This document shows, piece by piece, positions 1 through 6,175 of a stretch of 15,680 nucleotides of DNA. Numbering within the stretch: position 1 is the first letter of the stretch; each line of letters starts with the position of its first letter. The stretch covers positions 1-15,680 of the forward strand of contig CBFIBY010000048.1 of NCBI GenBank assembly GCA_965660955.1, written 5' to 3'. A model generated the notes under the pieces. That model made no database searches. It saw nothing but the letters and a program-made list of their open reading frames with translations, and was not told the origin of the DNA. The stretch comes from UBA2040 sp965660955 (GTDB taxonomy: Bacteria > Bacteroidota > Bacteroidia > Flavobacteriales_D > Crocinitomicaceae). The translations under genes were made by a program, and so were the position numbers.

Positions 1-1
1 A

Positions 2-325
2 TCAGGTTACAGCAGAAAAATAGGTTTCGAAGGAGGTCAAATGCCTTTGCAACGTCGTGTACCTAAGTTTGGTTTTAAAAACATCAACCGCGTCGAATAC
101 AAAGCAATTAACTTGGATATCATCCAGTCGTTAGTTGATCGTAAAAGCGTTTCAGAAATCACACCAGAGGTGTTGAAAGAAAATGGACTAGTAGGTAACA
201 ATGAGTTAGTGAAAATCTTAGGTAGAGGTGAACTTAAAGCAAAAATTAGCGTAACAGCTCATAAGTTTTCTCAATCGGCAAAATCGTCAATTGAGTCAGC
301 TGGTGGGAATTGTTCAGAAATCTAA
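2..325 (+). CDS. rplO: 50S ribosomal protein L15 (uL15), 5' truncated
   Basis: This is the C-terminal 107 residues of L15; the start lies before the window. L15 is a late-assembling protein of the large subunit that binds 23S rRNA. The reading frame is open from base 2 through the internal Met at 41, and the part before that Met (SGYSRKIGFEGGQ) is the typical glycine/basic core of L15, so 41 is not the true start. The C-terminal L15 signature is visible as KILGRGELKAKISV followed by AHKFSQSAKSSIESAGG. It is followed 27 bases later by secY, the usual bacterial order. Identity is secure; only the missing N-terminus limits it. Confidence 0.96.
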   Translation, partial: SGYSRKIGFEGGQMPLQRRVPKFGFKNINRVEYKAINLDIIQSLVDRKSVSEITPEVLKENGLVGNNELVKILGRGELKAKISVTAHKFSQSAKSSIESAGGNCSEI

Positions 326-326
326 T

Positions 327-334
327 TACCTTTG
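327..334 (+). promoter_or_regulatory. Candidate Bacteroidota -7 promoter element before secY
   Basis: The sequence TACCTTTG is an exact match to the Bacteroidota -7 consensus TAnnTTTG and is followed by C, as is common. It lies in the 27-base gap between rplO and secY, 18 bases before the secY start, so transcription would begin about 12 bases before the ATG. A TTG at 310-312 could be the -33 element, but the 14-base spacing is shorter than usual. It may be a secondary promoter inside the ribosomal operon. Seen directly: the motif. Inferred: activity. Confidence 0.45.
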
Positions 335-352
335 CAAACATTTTTTTAGCGA

Positions 353-1696
353 ATGAAACGTTTTATACAGAATATCAAGAACATTTGGAAAGTAGAAGAA
401 CTTAGGAAGCGTATTATATACACCCTAGGTCTTATTCTAGTTTACCGAATTGGTTCATTTATTATTTTACCAGGTGTGAATTACGCAGCCTTGGAGCAAG
501 CGCAAGCAGCGGGAGAGCAAAATACGCTCGAAACGTTACTATCGTTGTTCTCAGGAGGTGGATTTACCAATGCGTCAATTATGGCCCTTGGTATCATGCC
601 GTATATCTCTGCATCGATTATCATGCAGTTATTGGGTATGGCGGTTCCAGCTGTTCAGAAAATGCAAAACGAAGGTGAGTCTGGAAGAAAACAGATCAAT
701 AATTACACCCGAATTTTAACGATTCTTATCTGTGCGTTGCAAGCACCAGGTTACTTAGCACTTTACGTTTCAAGTAAGGGCGCATTGCCTGTTGATGCCA
801 CTACCTTCTGGTGGGCGCAAACGATAATTGTACTCGTAGCAGGAGCTATGTTTGCCGTTTGGTTAGGAGAGCGTATTACAGATAATGGAGTAGGAAATGG
901 TATCTCTTTGTTAATCACAGTAGGTATCCTTTCTCGTTTACCAGGAGCATTTACAGCTGAATTCGGTTTGGCTTGGTCTTCAGGAAACATGATCAAAATC
1001 CTTATTGAAATCGTAGCGTTCTTTGTTGTTGTTTTGGCAACTGTGCTTATCGTTCAAGGGGTGAGGAAAGTTCCACTCAATACAGCAAAGAAAGTAGTTG
1101 GTTCTCGTTCAGCTGAAGATGCTGGTGCAAGAAACTACCTTCCCATTAAGGTAAATGCAAGTGGTGTAATGCCAATCATCTTCGCACAAGCGATTATGAC
1201 AATTCCAGTAATGATGTTTGCAGGTAACCCGGGCGAAGGAAATTGGATTCAAGCGACTTTAGGTGATATTTACGGATTCTCGTATAACCTATTGTTGGCG
1301 ATACTAATTATTGTCTTCACGTATTTCTATACAGCGATTATGATTAACCCGCGAAAGATTGCCGATGACTTGAAAAAGTCAGGTGGATTTATTGCAGGTG
1401 TTCGACCAGGTGAAGAAACAGCGGAGTATATCGATACCTTGGTATCACGAATTACCTTCCCTGGATCTTTATTCTTGGCAATCATCGCTATCCTTCCTGC
1501 CATCGCAAAATTGGCTGGAGTGAATGACGCATTTGCGATGTTCTTCGGTGGAACTTCACTACTGATTATGGTAGGAGTTGTATTGGATACATTACAGCAA
1601 ATTGAGTCGTACTTATTGAATCGTCACATGGACGGTTTGATGGAAGGAACGAAAATTAGAGGAAGAAGAACACAAGGCGAATTATCAGGATTTTAG
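353..1696 (+). CDS. secY: Preprotein translocase subunit SecY
   Basis: SecY is the channel-forming subunit of the SecYEG translocon in the inner membrane. It exports unfolded preproteins and inserts membrane proteins. At 447 residues it has the usual length. About ten hydrophobic helices can be placed, near residues 21-40, 74-97, 119-141, 154-172, 181-200, 213-237, 268-290, 308-332, 369-388 and 395-413. The glycine-rich plug region and second helix (GGGFTNASIMALGIMPYISA) and the conserved stretch GERITDNGVGNGIS are present. The basic cytosolic loop around residues 236-266 leads into NYLPIKVNASGVMP. The gene sits between rplO and infA, with only three bases before infA and no adk or map gene between, so it is co-transcribed with the ribosomal operon. 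The exported proteins encoded further along this window would depend on it. Confidence 0.98.
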   Translation: MKRFIQNIKNIWKVEELRKRIIYTLGLILVYRIGSFIILPGVNYAALEQAQAAGEQNTLETLLSLFSGGGFTNASIMALGIMPYISASIIMQLLGMAVPAVQKMQNEGESGRKQINNYTRILTILICALQAPGYLALYVSSKGALPVDATTFWWAQTIIVLVAGAMFAVWLGERITDNGVGNGISLLITVGILSRLPGAFTAEFGLAWSSGNMIKILIEIVAFFVVVLATVLIVQGVRKVPLNTAKKVVGSRSAEDAGARNYLPIKVNASGVMPIIFAQAIMTIPVMMFAGNPGEGNWIQATLGDIYGFSYNLLLAILIIVFTYFYTAIMINPRKIADDLKKSGGFIAGVRPGEETAEYIDTLVSRITFPGSLFLAIIAILPAIAKLAGVNDAFAMFFGGTSLLIMVGVVLDTLQQIESYLLNRHMDGLMEGTKIRGRRTQGELSGF

Positions 1697-1699
1697 AAT

Positions 1700-1918
1700 A
1701 TGGCAAAACAAGCATCAATAGAACAAGATGGCGTAATCATCGAAGCCCTTTCAAACGCAATGTTCCGCGTTGAATTGGAAAATGGTCACGTGATTACAGC
1801 ACACATCTCCGGAAAAATGAGAATGTTTTATATTAAAATTCTTCCTGGTGATAAAGTAAAAGTTGAAATGTCTCCTTACGATTTGACGAAAGGAAGAATA
1901 TCATTTAGATACAAATAG
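1700..1918 (+). CDS. infA: Translation initiation factor IF-1
   Basis: IF-1 is a single OB-fold protein that binds the A site of the 30S subunit during initiation, working with IF-2 and IF-3. The length of 72 residues is exactly the family norm. The sequence begins MAKQASIEQDGVIIEAL and keeps the hallmark stretches MFRVELENGH, AHISGKMRM and ILPGDKVKVEMSPYDLTKGRI. The start lies three bases after the secY stop, which suggests translational coupling. rpmJ follows 25 bases later, the standard infA-rpmJ pairing. No unusual feature is seen. Confidence 0.98.
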   Translation: MAKQASIEQDGVIIEALSNAMFRVELENGHVITAHISGKMRMFYIKILPGDKVKVEMSPYDLTKGRISFRYK

Positions 1919-1943
1919 GTTAAGTCCTAAAACAATAAAGAAA

Positions 1944-2060
1944 ATGAAAGTAAGAGCTTCAGTAAAGAAAAGATCTGCAGATTGCAAGATCGTGAAAAGA
2001 AAAGGGCGGGTTTATGTAATCAACAAAAAGAACCCGAAGTTAAAACAAAGACAAGGGTAA
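1944..2060 (+). CDS. rpmJ: 50S ribosomal protein L36 (bL36), zinc-free form
   Basis: L36 is the smallest large-subunit protein and helps organise 23S rRNA. This 38-codon gene begins MKVRASVKKRSADCKIVKR and ends NPKLKQRQG, which is unmistakably L36 and the usual length. The classic zinc-binding form has three Cys and one His, at positions 11, 14, 27 and 33 in E. coli. Here those positions are Ser11, Cys14, Asn27 and Leu33, so only one ligand remains and zinc binding is not expected. Such 'C-minus' L36 proteins are known in several bacterial groups. It lies between infA and rpsM, 12 bases before rpsM. Confidence 0.97.
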   Translation: MKVRASVKKRSADCKIVKRKGRVYVINKKNPKLKQRQG

Positions 2061-2072
2061 ACGTAGAAGATT

Positions 2073-2444
2073 ATGGCACGTATAGCAGGAATAGACTTAC
2101 CAAAGAACAAAAGAGGCGTTATCGGTTTGACGTATATCTACGGAATCGGACGCAGCAGAGCGAAACAAATTTTGGAAACGAACAAAATTGATATCAATAT
2201 CAAAGTTCAGGACTGGGATGATGATCAATTGAATTTGATCCGTACTTCTTTGAATGAAATCAAAGTAGAAGGTGCGTTGCGTTCTGAGGTTCAATTGAAC
2301 ATCAAGCGACTGATGGATATTGGATGTAACCGAGGAATCCGTCACAGAGCTGGATTGCCTTTGAGAGGTCAAAGAACAAAAAACAATTCTCGTACGAGAA
2401 AAGGAAGAAGAAAAACAGTTGCTAACAAGAAAAAAGTTAGCTAA
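2073..2444 (+). CDS. rpsM: 30S ribosomal protein S13 (uS13)
   Basis: S13 sits in the head of the small subunit, contacts the P-site tRNA and forms bridges to the large subunit. The 123-residue length is typical. The N-terminus MARIAGIDLPKNKRGVIGLT with the following YIYGIGRSRA helix-turn region is diagnostic. So is the C-terminal rRNA-binding signature GCNRGIRHRAGLPLRGQRTK, followed by a very basic tail ending KKKVS. It starts 12 bases after rpmJ and is followed 11 bases later by rpsK. In E. coli, S4 represses translation at a pseudoknot near rpsM; I do not see that structure here. Confidence 0.98.
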   Translation: MARIAGIDLPKNKRGVIGLTYIYGIGRSRAKQILETNKIDINIKVQDWDDDQLNLIRTSLNEIKVEGALRSEVQLNIKRLMDIGCNRGIRHRAGLPLRGQRTKNNSRTRKGRRKTVANKKKVS

Positions 2445-2455
2445 AAAATAAAGTA

Positions 2456-2842
2456 ATGGCAAAAGCGAATACAAAAAAGAAGAAGAATGTCAAAGTAGAC
2501 GCGGTGGGTGAAGCGCATATTCAAGCTACCTTCAACAACGTAATCATCTCTTTGACAAACACTAGCGGTCAAGTAATTTCTTGGTCAAGCGCTGGTAAAA
2601 AAGGCTTCCGCGGTTCTAAAAAGAACACGCCTTACGCTGCTCAAATTGCAGCTGAGGATGCAGCGAAAGAAGCACATGACTTCGGATTACGTCGAGTGAA
2701 AGTTTATGTCAAAGGACCTGGAGCAGGACGTGAGTCTGCCATCCGTTCTTTACACAATGCAGGAATCGAAGTGACAGAGATCATCGATGTTACACCGATG
2801 CCGCACAACGGATGTCGTCCACCGAAGAAAAGAAGAGTTTAA
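2456..2842 (+). CDS. rpsK: 30S ribosomal protein S11 (uS11)
   Basis: S11 lies on the platform of the small subunit near the E site and contributes to mRNA path and tRNA selection. The 128 residues match the family length. Diagnostic stretches are HIQATFNNVIISLT (residues 21-34), the SSAGKKGFRGSKKNTPYAAQ block (44-63) and the C-terminal motif DVTPMPHNGCRPPKKRRV. The N-terminal ten residues are almost all Lys/Asn/Ala, a normal basic extension. The gene is followed by an 80-base non-coding gap before rpsD, the largest gap inside this operon, which contains a hairpin (see 2871-2902). Confidence 0.98.
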   Translation: MAKANTKKKKNVKVDAVGEAHIQATFNNVIISLTNTSGQVISWSSAGKKGFRGSKKNTPYAAQIAAEDAAKEAHDFGLRRVKVYVKGPGAGRESAIRSLHNAGIEVTEIIDVTPMPHNGCRPPKKRRV

Positions 2843-2870
2843 TAAATTTAATTAACAACAAGAGATTCAC

Positions 2871-2902
2871 GCTCGTCGAAGGAGAAGCCTTAATTCACGA
2901 GT
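2871..2902 (+). promoter_or_regulatory. Hairpin in the leader of rpsD (candidate S4-type leader)
   Basis: The 80-base gap between rpsK and rpsD contains nested inverted repeats. An outer stem GCTCGT (2871-2876) pairs with ACGAGT (2897-2902), including one G-U pair. An inner stem AAGG (2879-2882) pairs with CCTT (2888-2891) around a five-base loop. An alternative inner pairing uses GAA with TTC. No T-run follows, so this is not an intrinsic terminator. It lies 20 bases before the rpsD start. S4 represses its own synthesis through mRNA structures in several bacteria, so autoregulation is a reasonable inference, not a demonstrated fact. Confidence 0.4.
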
Positions 2903-2922
2903 ACTCTTAATAAACAAATAAG

Positions 2923-3531
2923 ATGGCAAGATATATTGGTCCTAAATCAAAAATCGCACGTCGTTTCAGAGAACCTATCTTTGGACCTGACAAAGCGTTA
3001 GACAAAAAAGCCTACGGTCCTGGACAACATGGTCCTAACAAGAGACGTGGAGGTAAGCAATCTGAATACGCAATTCAGTTGGCTGAAAAACAAAAAGCAA
3101 AATACACATACGGTATTTTAGAGCGTCAGTTCTCAAACATGTTTAAAGCGGCTTCAGCTGCTAAAGGAATTACAGGTGAAAACTTGTTGGTTCTTTGTGA
3201 AACACGCTTGGACAATACAGTATTCCGTTTAGGTATTGCACCAACAAGAAACGGAGCGCGTCAGTTGGTTTCTCACAAACACATCACTGTGAATGGAGAA
3301 ATCGTAAACATTCCTTCTTACGAAGTAAAAATAGGTGATGTAATTGGTGTTCGTGAAAAGTCGAAGTCTTTGGAAGCAATTTCTGAATCTTTAGCTGCAA
3401 ATAGCAAAACATACGATTGGTTGGATTGGAACAATTCAGATATGTCTGGAAAGTACCTAGCACTTCCTCAAAGAGAAATGATCCCTGAAAGTATCAAGGA
3501 GCAGTTGATCGTCGAATTATACTCTAAATAA
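2923..3531 (+). CDS. rpsD: 30S ribosomal protein S4 (uS4)
   Basis: S4 is a primary 16S rRNA binding protein that nucleates assembly of the 30S body and helps control decoding accuracy. The 202 residues match the family. The N-terminal domain begins MARYIGPKSKIARRFREPIF and contains the YGPGQHGPNKRRGGKQSEYA block. It lacks the cysteine cluster of zinc-containing S4 proteins. The S4 RNA-binding fold spans about residues 93-150, with ETRLDNTVFRLG, RNGARQLVSHKHITVNG and the YEVKIGDVIGV end. The C-terminus IPESIKEQLIVELYSK is standard. It is the alpha-operon partner of rpsM, rpsK, rpoA and rplQ, and is a candidate autogenous regulator through the hairpin before its start. Confidence 0.98.
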   Translation: MARYIGPKSKIARRFREPIFGPDKALDKKAYGPGQHGPNKRRGGKQSEYAIQLAEKQKAKYTYGILERQFSNMFKAASAAKGITGENLLVLCETRLDNTVFRLGIAPTRNGARQLVSHKHITVNGEIVNIPSYEVKIGDVIGVREKSKSLEAISESLAANSKTYDWLDWNNSDMSGKYLALPQREMIPESIKEQLIVELYSK

Positions 3532-3549
3532 TTAAAACAAAGCATTAAC

Positions 3550-4542
3550 ATGGCAATTTTAGATTTCCAAAAGCCTGACAAGGTAATAATGATTCAGTCC
3601 GATGAGCATCACGGACAATTCGAATTCCGTCCTTTGGAGCCTGGATACGGTATCACAGTTGGTAATGCATTGAGACGTATCTTGCTTTCTTCACTTGAAG
3701 GATTTGCAATCGCTTCTATCCGCATCGAAGGTGTAGACCATGAGTTTACAACAATCAAAGGTGTAGTAGAAGATGTAACAGAAATTGTTTTGAACTTGAA
3801 GCAAGTTCGTTTCAAACAACAAATCGAAGGAACTGATTCAGAAACTGTAATGGTATCTGTTTCTGGTCAAGACAAATTGACGGCTGGAGACTTAGGTAAA
3901 TTTACCTCTGCATTCCAAGTATTGAATTCTGATTTGGTGATTTGCAACATGGAGTCATCTGTAAAGATTGATATGGAATTGACGATCATCAAAGGTCGTG
4001 GATACGCTCCAGCTGAAGAGAACAAAACAGGAAATGCACCATTCGGAACAGTATTTATTGATTCAATTTTTACACCAATCAAAAACGTAAAATTTGCAAT
4101 TGAAAACTTCCGTGTAGAGCAAAAAACAGATTACGAAAAATTAGTTCTAGATATTCAGACAGATGGTTCTATCCATCCGAAAGAAGCGTTGAAAGAAGCA
4201 GCGAAAATCTTGATCCACCACTTCATGTTATTCTCTGATGAGCGTATCACATTGGATAGCGAAGTGAAAGCGGATACAGAAGAATTCGATGAGACTTCAT
4301 TGCACATGCGTCAGTTGTTGAAAACAAAATTAGTAGATATGGATCTTTCCGTACGTGCTTTGAATTGTTTGAAAGCAGCAGATGTTGAAACATTAGGCGA
4401 TTTGGTTTCCTACAACAAAAACGATTTGTTGAAATTCAGAAACTTTGGTAAGAAGTCATTGACTGAGTTGGAAGACTTAGTAGACAACAAAGGATTGAAC
4501 TTCGGTATGAACGTTGCCAAATACAAATTAGACAAAGACTAG
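3550..4542 (+). CDS. rpoA: DNA-directed RNA polymerase subunit alpha
   Basis: The alpha subunit dimerises to start RNA polymerase assembly and contacts upstream promoter DNA and regulators through its C-terminal domain. The N-terminal domain (about residues 1-232) shows FRPLEPGYGITVGNALRRIL, the SSLEGFAI segment and HPKEALKEAAKIL. A linker of about 20 acidic residues (233-252) leads to the C-terminal domain (253-325). That domain keeps the DNA-contacting pattern LSVRALNCLKAADVETLGDL and NFGKKSLTEL; Arg269, Asn272 and Lys302 correspond to E. coli Arg265, Asn268 and Lys298. The 330-residue length is typical. It lies 18 bases after rpsD and 21 bases before rplQ, so it belongs to the same transcript. 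Confidence 0.98.
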   Translation: MAILDFQKPDKVIMIQSDEHHGQFEFRPLEPGYGITVGNALRRILLSSLEGFAIASIRIEGVDHEFTTIKGVVEDVTEIVLNLKQVRFKQQIEGTDSETVMVSVSGQDKLTAGDLGKFTSAFQVLNSDLVICNMESSVKIDMELTIIKGRGYAPAEENKTGNAPFGTVFIDSIFTPIKNVKFAIENFRVEQKTDYEKLVLDIQTDGSIHPKEALKEAAKILIHHFMLFSDERITLDSEVKADTEEFDETSLHMRQLLKTKLVDMDLSVRALNCLKAADVETLGDLVSYNKNDLLKFRNFGKKSLTELEDLVDNKGLNFGMNVAKYKLDKD

Positions 4543-4563
4543 AACGTACAATATCTTATTATA

Positions 4564-5496
4564 ATGAGACACGGAAGAAAAGTAAATCACTTAAGTAGAA
4601 AGACGGCGCACAGAAAAGCGATGCTTTCTAATATGGCGAACTCACTTTTATTGCACAAGCGTATCACTACAACTGTAGCGAAAGCAAAGGCATTGAGAGT
4701 TTATGTTGAGCCTATATTGACAAAATCAAAAACAGATTCTACACACTCACGTAGAATGGTGTTTAGCGAATTGCAGGACAAAGAGATGGTAACTGAATTG
4801 TTCAGAGACATCGCGCCGAAAATTGCTAACCGTAACGGTGGGTACACACGTATCATCCGTTTGGGATACCGTTTAGGAGATAACGCAGAAATGTGTATGA
4901 TCGAATTGGTTGACTTCAACGAACTATACTCTAATGACGGAGCGAAGAAAACTACGCGTCGTTCAAGAAGAGGTGGCGGTGGAGCTAAGAAAGCGACTGA
5001 AGGAGCTACGACAGAAGCAGCGGAAGGAACAGATGCTCCAGACGAGTCTGCCGAGGCAGAAGCTACAGTTGAAGCTACAGAAGCAGCTGAGGTAGTTGAA
5101 GAAGCGACGGAAGTTGTTGAAGAAGCTGCACCAGAGGTAGTTGAAGAGCCAGCGGCAGAAGTTGTTGAGGAAGCAGCACCAGTTGTAGAAGAAGCAAAAG
5201 AAGAAGTTGTTGCAAAAGCTGAAGCTCCTAAGAAAGAAGCGAAAGCAAAAGCAGATGACTTAACGAAAATTGAAGGGGTTGGACCAAAGATTGCTGAAAC
5301 ATTAGCAGCAGCAGGTTTAGCAACATTCGCTGACGTTGCCGCTTCGACTCCAGAGAAGATTGCTGAAATCATCGAAGGTGTTCGTGGAAATCACGTACCA
5401 GACACATGGCCAAAGCAAGCTGGAATGGCTGCTGAAGGTAAGTGGGACGAATTGAAAAAATGGCAAGATGAAATGGACGGTGGGAAACCAGCGTAA
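4564..5496 (+). CDS. rplQ: 50S ribosomal protein L17 (bL17) with C-terminal HhH-like extension
   Basis: L17 is a large-subunit protein near the exit tunnel; a usual protein has about 115-130 residues. This one has 310. Residues 1-122 are an intact L17 core (MRHGRKVNHLSRKTAHRKAM, KRITTTVAKAKALR, NGGYTRIIRLGYRLGDNAEM). Then come a basic stretch (127-143, RRSRRGGGG), an Ala/Val/Glu linker with EVVEEAAP-type repeats (about 144-222) and a folded-looking module (231-308). The module begins LTKIEGVGPKIAETLAAAGL, resembling helix-hairpin-helix domains, and continues with TWPKQAGMAAEGKWDELKKW. From memory, similar extensions occur on L17 and L21 in Bacteroidota, so this is probably lineage-typical. 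The function of the module is unknown; nucleic acid binding is an inference. The gene ends the operon, 24 bases before a terminator. Confidence 0.96.
   Translation: MRHGRKVNHLSRKTAHRKAMLSNMANSLLLHKRITTTVAKAKALRVYVEPILTKSKTDSTHSRRMVFSELQDKEMVTELFRDIAPKIANRNGGYTRIIRLGYRLGDNAEMCMIELVDFNELYSNDGAKKTTRRSRRGGGGAKKATEGATTEAAEGTDAPDESAEAEATVEATEAAEVVEEATEVVEEAAPEVVEEPAAEVVEEAAPVVEEAKEEVVAKAEAPKKEAKAKADDLTKIEGVGPKIAETLAAAGLATFADVAASTPEKIAEIIEGVRGNHVPDTWPKQAGMAAEGKWDELKKWQDEMDGGKPA
5089..5223 (+). repeat. Degenerate in-frame tandem repeat in the rplQ linker
   Basis: Six in-frame units of 7-8 residues follow one another, with consensus EVVEEAAP (residues 176-220 of L17): EVVEEAT, EVVEEAAP, EVVEEPAA, EVVEEAAP, VVEEAKE and EVVAKAE. 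At the DNA level each unit carries variants of GTTGAAGAAGC with a period of 21-24 bases. It encodes an acidic, probably flexible or helical linker and could change length by slippage. Confidence 0.8.
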
Positions 5497-5520
5497 ATTT
5501 TAACTTATCCAAAATATAGA

Positions 5521-5550
5521 AAAGGCATTCCGGTTGGGATGCCTTTTTTT
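5521..5550 (+). terminator. Intrinsic terminator of the ribosomal operon
   Basis: AAAGGCATTCC (5521-5531) pairs with GGGATGCCTTT (5536-5546), one pair being G-U, around the tetraloop GGTT. It is followed by T through 5550, a seven-T run counted from 5544. It lies 24 bases after the rplQ stop and should end the long ribosomal transcript. Confidence 0.93.
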
Positions 5551-5610
5551 GTGGGGTGAAGTTTTTGTTTTCGGGGATGTTAATTGAATTGTGTAACGTG
5601 AAACAGCCGC

Positions 5611-5646
5611 TTTTGATGGGGAGAATAGTATTTTGTGTTACATTTA
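5611..5646 (+). promoter_or_regulatory. Possible promoter for the small membrane protein gene
   Basis: TACATTTA at 5639-5646 matches the Bacteroidota -7 consensus TAnnTTTG except for the last base. A TTTTG at 5611-5615 lies 23 bases upstream as a possible -33 element, at the long end of the normal spacing. The start codon at 5722 would leave a leader of about 70 bases. Since the ribosomal operon ends in a terminator just before, this gene needs its own promoter, but the match is weak. I see nothing else clear in 5551-5721. Confidence 0.25.
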
Positions 5647-5721
5647 TGGGGAACATCACTACGATGAGCAAAGAACCACCGTGCACCAACACCGAGAAAA
5701 CCCCAATTAATTATTCCTTAA

Positions 5722-6132
5722 ATGAATGATCAAAAATTAGAAGAGTTAATTCACGACCTCGAATCACTTAACGACGAAGGAAACGCGTATTTTGGAATTC
5801 AACAATATGGCGGTGGTCCAGATGAAAGTTTCGTTCAAGGAAATAGAGAAGGACTCATACGATTTGCAAAGGAACTGTTAAAGGCTTCCACTAAAACTGA
5901 GGAAATAGATGGAAAAATTATCTATTTAATAGATGACGAAAATGAGTGGATAGATGACATGTCTGAAGTGGGTATAGATTACATTGAGAAAGTCGACGTT
6001 TCAGGTGATTTCTTAGAAAATAGTCCTTCGACCAATAGAGATGGCATGACGGGTATTGGCTGTATTATTGCATTTGTACTAATTATTATGTTGGTGATTA
6101 TCGGAGTCGTGACCGTTTTCTCCTGGCTTTGA
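5722..6132 (+). CDS. Unrecognised small protein with C-terminal membrane anchor
   Basis: I do not recognise this 136-residue protein with confidence. Residues 1-108 are soluble and strongly acidic, with many Asp and Glu. They include GGGPDESFVQGNREGL followed by the helix IRFAKELLKAS, then a likely beta strand GKIIYLIDDENEW. Residues 111-134 form one strongly hydrophobic helix (IIAFVLIIMLVIIGVV), leaving almost no tail. It looks like a tail-anchored protein with its soluble part in the cytoplasm. The GNREGL...A.ELL pattern is reminiscent of small immunity-type proteins such as the Imm32 group; this is a memory-based resemblance and no toxin gene is nearby. It stands alone between the operon terminator and the convergent protease gene. 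Coding is supported by a full-length frame, sensible composition and the clear membrane segment. Confidence 0.72.
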   Translation: MNDQKLEELIHDLESLNDEGNAYFGIQQYGGGPDESFVQGNREGLIRFAKELLKASTKTEEIDGKIIYLIDDENEWIDDMSEVGIDYIEKVDVSGDFLENSPSTNRDGMTGIGCIIAFVLIIMLVIIGVVTVFSWL

Positions 6133-6138
6133 AAAGGA

Positions 6139-6165
6139 TGCGCAAGTTAGCGCGAGCGTCACGCA
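6139..6165. repeat. GC-rich palindromic, REP-like intergenic element
   Basis: A short GC-rich segment stands out in AT-rich surroundings just after the stop of the small membrane protein gene. It holds GCGC (6140-6143) pairing with GCGC (6150-6153) around AAGTTA, and GCG (6156-6158) pairing with CGC (6162-6164) around TCA. TGCG at 6139 can also pair with CGCA ending at 6165. No T-run follows. It resembles the repetitive extragenic palindromes scattered in many genomes. Only one copy is in this window, so its repetitive nature is an inference. Confidence 0.4.
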
Positions 6166-6175
6166 CATGTGGTTC

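Noticed and set aside
41..325. Treating the ATG at 41 as the start of a complete short gene
   Set aside because: The frame is open to base 2, and the residues before this Met match the conserved L15 core, so the gene is simply cut by the window edge.
1982..2191. A 69-residue plus-strand frame across rpmJ and rpsM
   Set aside because: It overlaps two certain ribosomal genes in another frame. The real gene here is the 38-codon rpmJ at 1944-2060.
2097..2474. A 125-residue minus-strand frame opposite rpsM
   Set aside because: It is fully antisense to a certain gene, with Ser/Phe/Arg-biased shadow composition.
2843..2850. TAAATTTA as a -7 element for rpsD
   Set aside because: It has a mismatch at the last, most conserved base and no TTG upstream at a usable distance.
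4701..5372. A 223-residue open frame on the minus strand opposite rplQ
   Set aside because: It is almost entirely Ala/Ser/Thr/Val and mirrors the Glu/Ala/Val repeat linker of L17; no domain, signal or plausible start context. It is an antisense shadow.
5369..5692. A 107-residue minus-strand open frame spanning the operon terminator
   Set aside because: It reads through the rplQ terminator hairpin and the rplQ 3' end, has no recognisable motif and no promoter; probably chance.
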